Shown here piece after piece: positions 34,280 to 37,851 of a DNA stretch of 37,851 nucleotides (position 1 is its first letter; the number at the start of each line of letters is the position of its first letter). The position numbers and the translations under genes are program-made. Location: assembly GCA_947375085.1 (NCBI GenBank), contig CANCEQ010000007.1, positions 1 through 37,851 of the forward strand, in the 5' to 3' direction. Source of the DNA: Flavobacteriales bacterium. GTDB taxonomy: Bacteria; Bacteroidota; Bacteroidia; Flavobacteriales; Crocinitomicaceae. The notes under the pieces were generated by a model. The model saw only the letters and a program-made list of their open reading frames with translations, searched no databases and was not told where the DNA came from.

Positions 34280-35764
34280 TCAAAATAATAACACAAAAGT
34301 AAACATTCCAATAATCATCAACCACATTTTTTTTAAAATAAGGAAAGAAGAAAATTCGACCGCAAATAGTAACATAAAAAAAGATGGAATAAACATTTCT
34401 CTAGTTTCAGCTATATTTGATAATGAAAAAAACAAAAACAGAAAAATTGGTAGAAAGATTATTGATAATTTAAATAAATCATTTTTAAAACGATAAATTC
34501 CAACGAATAGTGAGAAAAAACCGAAATAAAATACAAAATTATTCCAAATTTTTTGAAAATAATTTAATGCTTTATTGAATTTTGGGAAATTTTTAAATCC
34601 ATTTATTGTACCCTGGTTTAAAAGTATTTTTGCTGAATAAAATCTAGTATGAAAAGAATTTAATTCATACTTTTCTTTATATTTTTTTAATAAAGAATTT
34701 TGAATTTTATATGATTTATACTCATAATTTCCCCTAATATGTTTAGACAAAGATCTCGATATTGATTTTAAATAATATTCTTTCGCCAACAACATCTTAA
34801 CCTTTACTTCATTTGAAGATAAAAATTTTTTTGGATAAACATTCTCTATTTTATTCAAATTTTTATTTTCAAAAAACCATCCATTACATGAAAATGGTTT
34901 ACCTAGGTAATGATAAAGATTTAACTGTTCCAAAAATGCTTTATTTCTATAGAAATGATATTTGGTTGTAGATGCTAAAGGAATAAATTCATTCGTTTTT
35001 GAAAAATTTCGTATAGTCCAAAAACCATCAATAATTATAAAAGGCATTAAATAAAGTAACATTGACAAAAATGATTTTTTAAAACCATTTTTCCAAATAA
35101 TTAATACTAAATGGATAATTAGAAGCGGTGCTAAAAATGGCCTTAGAAAAATACTTTCGGATAAAAAAAAACCAGAAAAGAAATACCAAACTAATTTATT
35201 TGAATCAAATCCTATTAGTAAACAAAAAATAGAAAATATTAAAAAAGAAAATGCAAAACTCTCTGTATAAATGTATACATTCCAAAAACTAGAACCAAGG
35301 GAAATACTCAATAACAAAAATGTTATATAAAATATTTTCTTGTTTTTAAATAATTTATAACTTATCAAACAAAGAAGATAAATTGCAATTCCGTATAATA
35401 TTACTTGAAGAAAAACCGTATATTTTAAAGCATTACTATACCAACAAAATTTTAGCAATGGAGTCAATATGAAAGCGTATCCCGGAGAACGATAAGCATA
35501 AAATAAGGGTTTATCATAATCTTCATTTTTTACTAAATTCGATTTATCAATCCAATCTGTAGTTTTAAAAAATGTAAACTCTTTGTTTATTAAATAAGAG
35601 TTTGATGATGTAATATAGTCAAAAGAGTCTCCTGTTTTAATAAATGGTTTTTCAAAAGATAATCCATTATAATTAATCGATATAAACAAGTGTCCTATTG
35701 AAACTAGAATTGATATAATAATCCAAAATTTCCAATAAAATGGATTCAAAATAGTTTTAATCAT
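34280..35764 (-). CDS. GT-C-type membrane glycosyltransferase (PMT_2/ArnT-like)
   Basis: A 494-residue polytopic protein. A first membrane helix (about 13-31) is followed by a periplasmic loop with TGDSFDY (44-50) and YRSPGYAFIL (91-100). The acidic residue plus R-x-PGY is the signature of ArnT/PMT_2-type GT-C enzymes, which use polyprenyl-phosphate sugars. A long soluble loop (about 270-390) is followed by further membrane helices. I chose the ATG at 35764 over a TTG seven codons upstream. It is isolated by gaps on both sides (253 and about 426 bases), so it may be transcribed alone; no promoter is clear. Confidence 0.75.
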   Translation of the reverse strand: MIKTILNPFYWKFWIIISILVSIGHLFISINYNGLSFEKPFIKTGDSFDYITSSNSYLINKEFTFFKTTDWIDKSNLVKNEDYDKPLFYAYRSPGYAFILTPLLKFCWYSNALKYTVFLQVILYGIAIYLLCLISYKLFKNKKIFYITFLLLSISLGSSFWNVYIYTESFAFSFLIFSIFCLLIGFDSNKLVWYFFSGFFLSESIFLRPFLAPLLIIHLVLIIWKNGFKKSFLSMLLYLMPFIIIDGFWTIRNFSKTNEFIPLASTTKYHFYRNKAFLEQLNLYHYLGKPFSCNGWFFENKNLNKIENVYPKKFLSSNEVKVKMLLAKEYYLKSISRSLSKHIRGNYEYKSYKIQNSLLKKYKEKYELNSFHTRFYSAKILLNQGTINGFKNFPKFNKALNYFQKIWNNFVFYFGFFSLFVGIYRFKNDLFKLSIIFLPIFLFLFFSLSNIAETREMFIPSFFMLLFAVEFSSFLILKKMWLMIIGMFTFVLLF

Positions 35765-36017
35765 TGTTTTATTTAGTTTTGACAATAAAAAATATTTTTT
35801 AATTTTTAGAATACAGCTACAAATTTTAATTTATTCATGCATTCCATCAAGTTCTTATTATAAAATACTTTAATCTTTTTTTATTTATAAATTAATCACA
35901 AATAACTTTTTATTAAATAAATATTGCTTTCAAAACAATCTTTTTACATGTATTGTATTTGATTAAAATACTTTGAATATTCTTTTTTGTCAAACCAAGA
36001 ATATTTGTGGATAATTT

Positions 36018-37001
36018 TTAATTAAACCATCTTTTTAAATTGGACCAACGCTTAAATGATTGTAAATTTTTCAATTCTTCTCCCGTAAAATCTTTTATAG
36101 GCATTAACTTGATTAATGCATAGGTTTTTTTAAAGTCATTCGCATAAAAATAGCGTTTCGCCCTGTCGTAAAATAATTCTTTTAACCATAATTTTACATT
36201 ATCATTTGAGATTTTAGAATACACATACCTTTCAGCTAGTTTTTTTTTAATATTAGGGTGTAAAAATTGAACTGTTTGAACATATTTTTCTCCTGCTACT
36301 TTTGCATATTGTATTAATGCCGCATTATTTTCTTCTTCAAAAAATGAAGCATTTACAGCCATATCTATTCCTGTTTTGGATGTTTCTAATAATCTAAAAC
36401 AACCTACGAGCAGATCATCGCTTTTAATCCCACTCATTCCAAAAGTTAATAAATACCTCTTCCACATATCCAAATCCATCGCATATTGAAAATTCGTATT
36501 TACACCTTTTAATTCTTTAATTTTAGACATCCTCCAAAACATACCCATCTGATTTAAGCCTCTCGAATTAAGAACCTTATACAATCCTTGACTAAAATCA
36601 GTTGCTACATTAATATAAGTAGATCCATCTGGGCGAATGAAAGTTGTTCTAGTACACAATACATTTAGAGAATCATCTTCAAAATATTTACCAATTACTT
36701 TTAAAATACCTTCTTCTAGATAATCATCCGCATTTATCCAATTAAAAACATCTCCTGTTGACACTTTTATACCTTTGTTTATCGCTTCGCTTTGACCTTT
36801 GTCTGGTTCTGATATCCAATATGTTATTTTATCTTCGTATTTTTTAATGATATCTACAGTACCATCAGTACTACCACCATCGATGATAATATATTCTAGA
36901 TTATCATAATCTTGATTGATAATCGATAAAATCGTTTGTTCAATGTATTTTACGGCGTTGTAACACGGTGTAATAATTGATATTTTCGGGTTTATATTCA
37001 T
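36018..37001 (-). CDS. Glycosyltransferase family 2 (WcaA-like)
   Basis: A 327-residue GT-A enzyme. It has IIDGGSTDGTVDII (39-52), YWISEPDKGQSEAINKG (61-77) and FNWINADD (86-93), the standard motifs of a very common GT2 subgroup in exopolysaccharide and O-antigen loci. The ATG at 37001 gives an ATGA four-base overlap with the acetyltransferase stop and is preferred over TTG/GTG codons three or fewer codons upstream. The coupling suggests that it uses the sugar finished by that acetyltransferase (inference). Confidence 0.92.
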   Translation of the reverse strand: MNINPKISIITPCYNAVKYIEQTILSIINQDYDNLEYIIIDGGSTDGTVDIIKKYEDKITYWISEPDKGQSEAINKGIKVSTGDVFNWINADDYLEEGILKVIGKYFEDDSLNVLCTRTTFIRPDGSTYINVATDFSQGLYKVLNSRGLNQMGMFWRMSKIKELKGVNTNFQYAMDLDMWKRYLLTFGMSGIKSDDLLVGCFRLLETSKTGIDMAVNASFFEEENNAALIQYAKVAGEKYVQTVQFLHPNIKKKLAERYVYSKISNDNVKLWLKELFYDRAKRYFYANDFKKTYALIKLMPIKDFTGEELKNLQSFKRWSNLKRWFN

Positions 37002-37717
37002 AACCACCAATGATATACGTTAACTATATCTTTCACAACAAAACCATTCTTCTCATAAAACTTACAAGCTAGTTCATTTGCTTTTTGTGTCACAACTTGC
37101 ACCTCTTTTTTATTGGAAGAATTAAAATAAACCTCGCATTGTTGAATTAATTTGGAGCCTATCTGCTCCCCTCTGTATCCTTGATCTACACCAATCAAAC
37201 TAATAGAACCAATATTTTGATTGATTTCTTTAAGATATATCAAACCTTTTAATAGATTGTCATCATTATAAACAAATAATTTTCCGTTTTCTTTGTCATT
37301 TACTGCATTATAAATCCATTGAAAATACATTTTTTTAAAGGAGTTTTGAGGTAATTTTTCATCTATTCGAAAACGAGAATGCTCAGATGTTTGAATTGCA
37401 ATATCTAACATCTTTTCAGTTACTTGCTCTTCATTATTTGATTTAATATTATTATCAATTGTATAGTTATTTTTTTTGTCAATAATTTTAGAGTAGGTTA
37501 CCTTTTCATCCGCTAAAAAAATATTCTTTGATTGAAAAAAAACATCCATAAGTGAACCTGGCTCCACAAACAAATAAGCAAGTCGAACATTATTTTCTAA
37601 CAATAGACATTGCATTGAATCAAATTCAGCATCATTTGTAAGAATTGAATTTATTTTAGTAACATTAAATTCAAAAAAATTGCTATCCCATTCTAATAGT
37701 TGAAAATATGTATTCAA
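36998..37717 (-). CDS. WecD-like GNAT N-acetyltransferase
   Basis: A 239-residue protein. The N-terminal LEWDSNFFEFNV (8-19) and the middle SEHSRFRIDEKLP (111-123) match the WecD family, which acetylates dTDP-4-amino-4,6-dideoxyhexoses from acetyl-CoA. The acetyl-CoA-binding motif A is GVDQGYRGEQIGSKL (176-190), and the C-terminus YEKNGFVVKD...VYHWWL is typical. It implies that an aminotransferase and other dTDP-sugar genes lie nearby, probably beyond the right edge. It begins 19 bases after the stop of a truncated gene. Confidence 0.85.
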   Translation of the reverse strand: MNTYFQLLEWDSNFFEFNVTKINSILTNDAEFDSMQCLLLENNVRLAYLFVEPGSLMDVFFQSKNIFLADEKVTYSKIIDKKNNYTIDNNIKSNNEEQVTEKMLDIAIQTSEHSRFRIDEKLPQNSFKKMYFQWIYNAVNDKENGKLFVYNDDNLLKGLIYLKEINQNIGSISLIGVDQGYRGEQIGSKLIQQCEVYFNSSNKKEVQVVTQKANELACKFYEKNGFVVKDIVNVYHWWL

Positions 37718-37736
37718 TTGAAATTAATTTTAAATG

Positions 37737-37851
37737 TTACAAAGTCTTTTTCAAGATTAAAACTTCAAAATATTGATCAGAATAAATAACCTCAATTTTA
37801 GTCGGTAATTTATAATGATATAAAATTGATTTTTGAAGATCAATAATACTA
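37737..37851 (-). CDS. C-terminal end of an unidentified gene, cut by the window edge
   Basis: An open minus-strand frame of 37 codons runs from the right edge to a TAA at 37739-37737. It ends ...YFEVLILKKTL. Its orientation and 19-base distance to the WecD-like gene mark it as the upstream member of the same operon. The fragment is too short to assign a family. Confidence 0.65.
   Translation of the reverse strand, partial: SIIDLQKSILYHYKLPTKIEVIYSDQYFEVLILKKTL

Noticed and set aside
1..37851. CRISPR arrays, insertion sequences, tRNA genes or phage genes
   Set aside because: I looked for regular direct repeats, transposase or integrase motifs and tRNA-like folds and saw none; low-level cases could be missed by eye.

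Overview
The window looks like a chromosomal segment of a member of the Bacteroidota, most likely a flavobacterium. The DNA is very AT-rich, genes lack clear Shine-Dalgarno sequences, and the best promoter candidates fit the Bacteroidota form (TTG, 19 bases, TAnnTTTG) rather than the proteobacterial one. Small housekeeping-type genes of flavobacterial flavour sit at the left edge. Genus and species cannot be read from the sequence.

Left edge (1-2.9 kb): three tandem leftward promoters fire out of the window, probably into an rRNA or stable-RNA operon. They are followed by an MtfA-like zinc peptidase, a 63-residue conserved small protein with its own terminator, an AlbA_2-domain protein and the nucleotide-pool enzyme RdgB.

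From 2.97 kb to the right end the window is one very large surface-glycan biosynthesis region. I count nineteen probable nucleotide-sugar or lipid-sugar glycosyltransferases (nine GT4-like, seven GT2, two GT61-like, one GT-D/DUF1792). There are also three large polytopic membrane proteins that resemble lipid-phosphate-sugar-dependent GT-C enzymes. Tailoring genes are a glutamine-hydrolysing asparagine synthase homologue, GalE, a second extended-SDR epimerase, an OafA-type acyltransferase, an LpxD-like and a second left-handed beta-helix acyltransferase, a WecD-like GNAT acetyltransferase and a CMAH/UlaG-like metallo-beta-lactamase-fold protein. Most genes are on the minus strand, in blocks whose genes overlap by 1-14 bases or abut. 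Four plus-strand genes interrupt them at 9.4, 11.8, 13.2 and 19.6 kb.

Working model (inference): the cytosolic GT2/GT4/GT61 enzymes assemble one or more branched repeat units. GalE, the SDR and enzymes encoded beyond the right edge supply sugars. AsnB and the acyl/acetyltransferases decorate them. The DPM1-like GT2 at 32.2 kb makes polyprenyl-phosphate sugars for periplasmic addition by the GT-C-like proteins. No flippase, ABC exporter, initiating phosphoglycosyltransferase or chain-length regulator is visible, so the locus is incomplete here or relies on genes elsewhere. Notable points are an old tandem duplication of a two-gene GT4 module, a GT61 paralogue lacking both conserved histidines, an SDR with an altered nucleotide-binding loop, and a predicted near-leaderless GTG-start mRNA.
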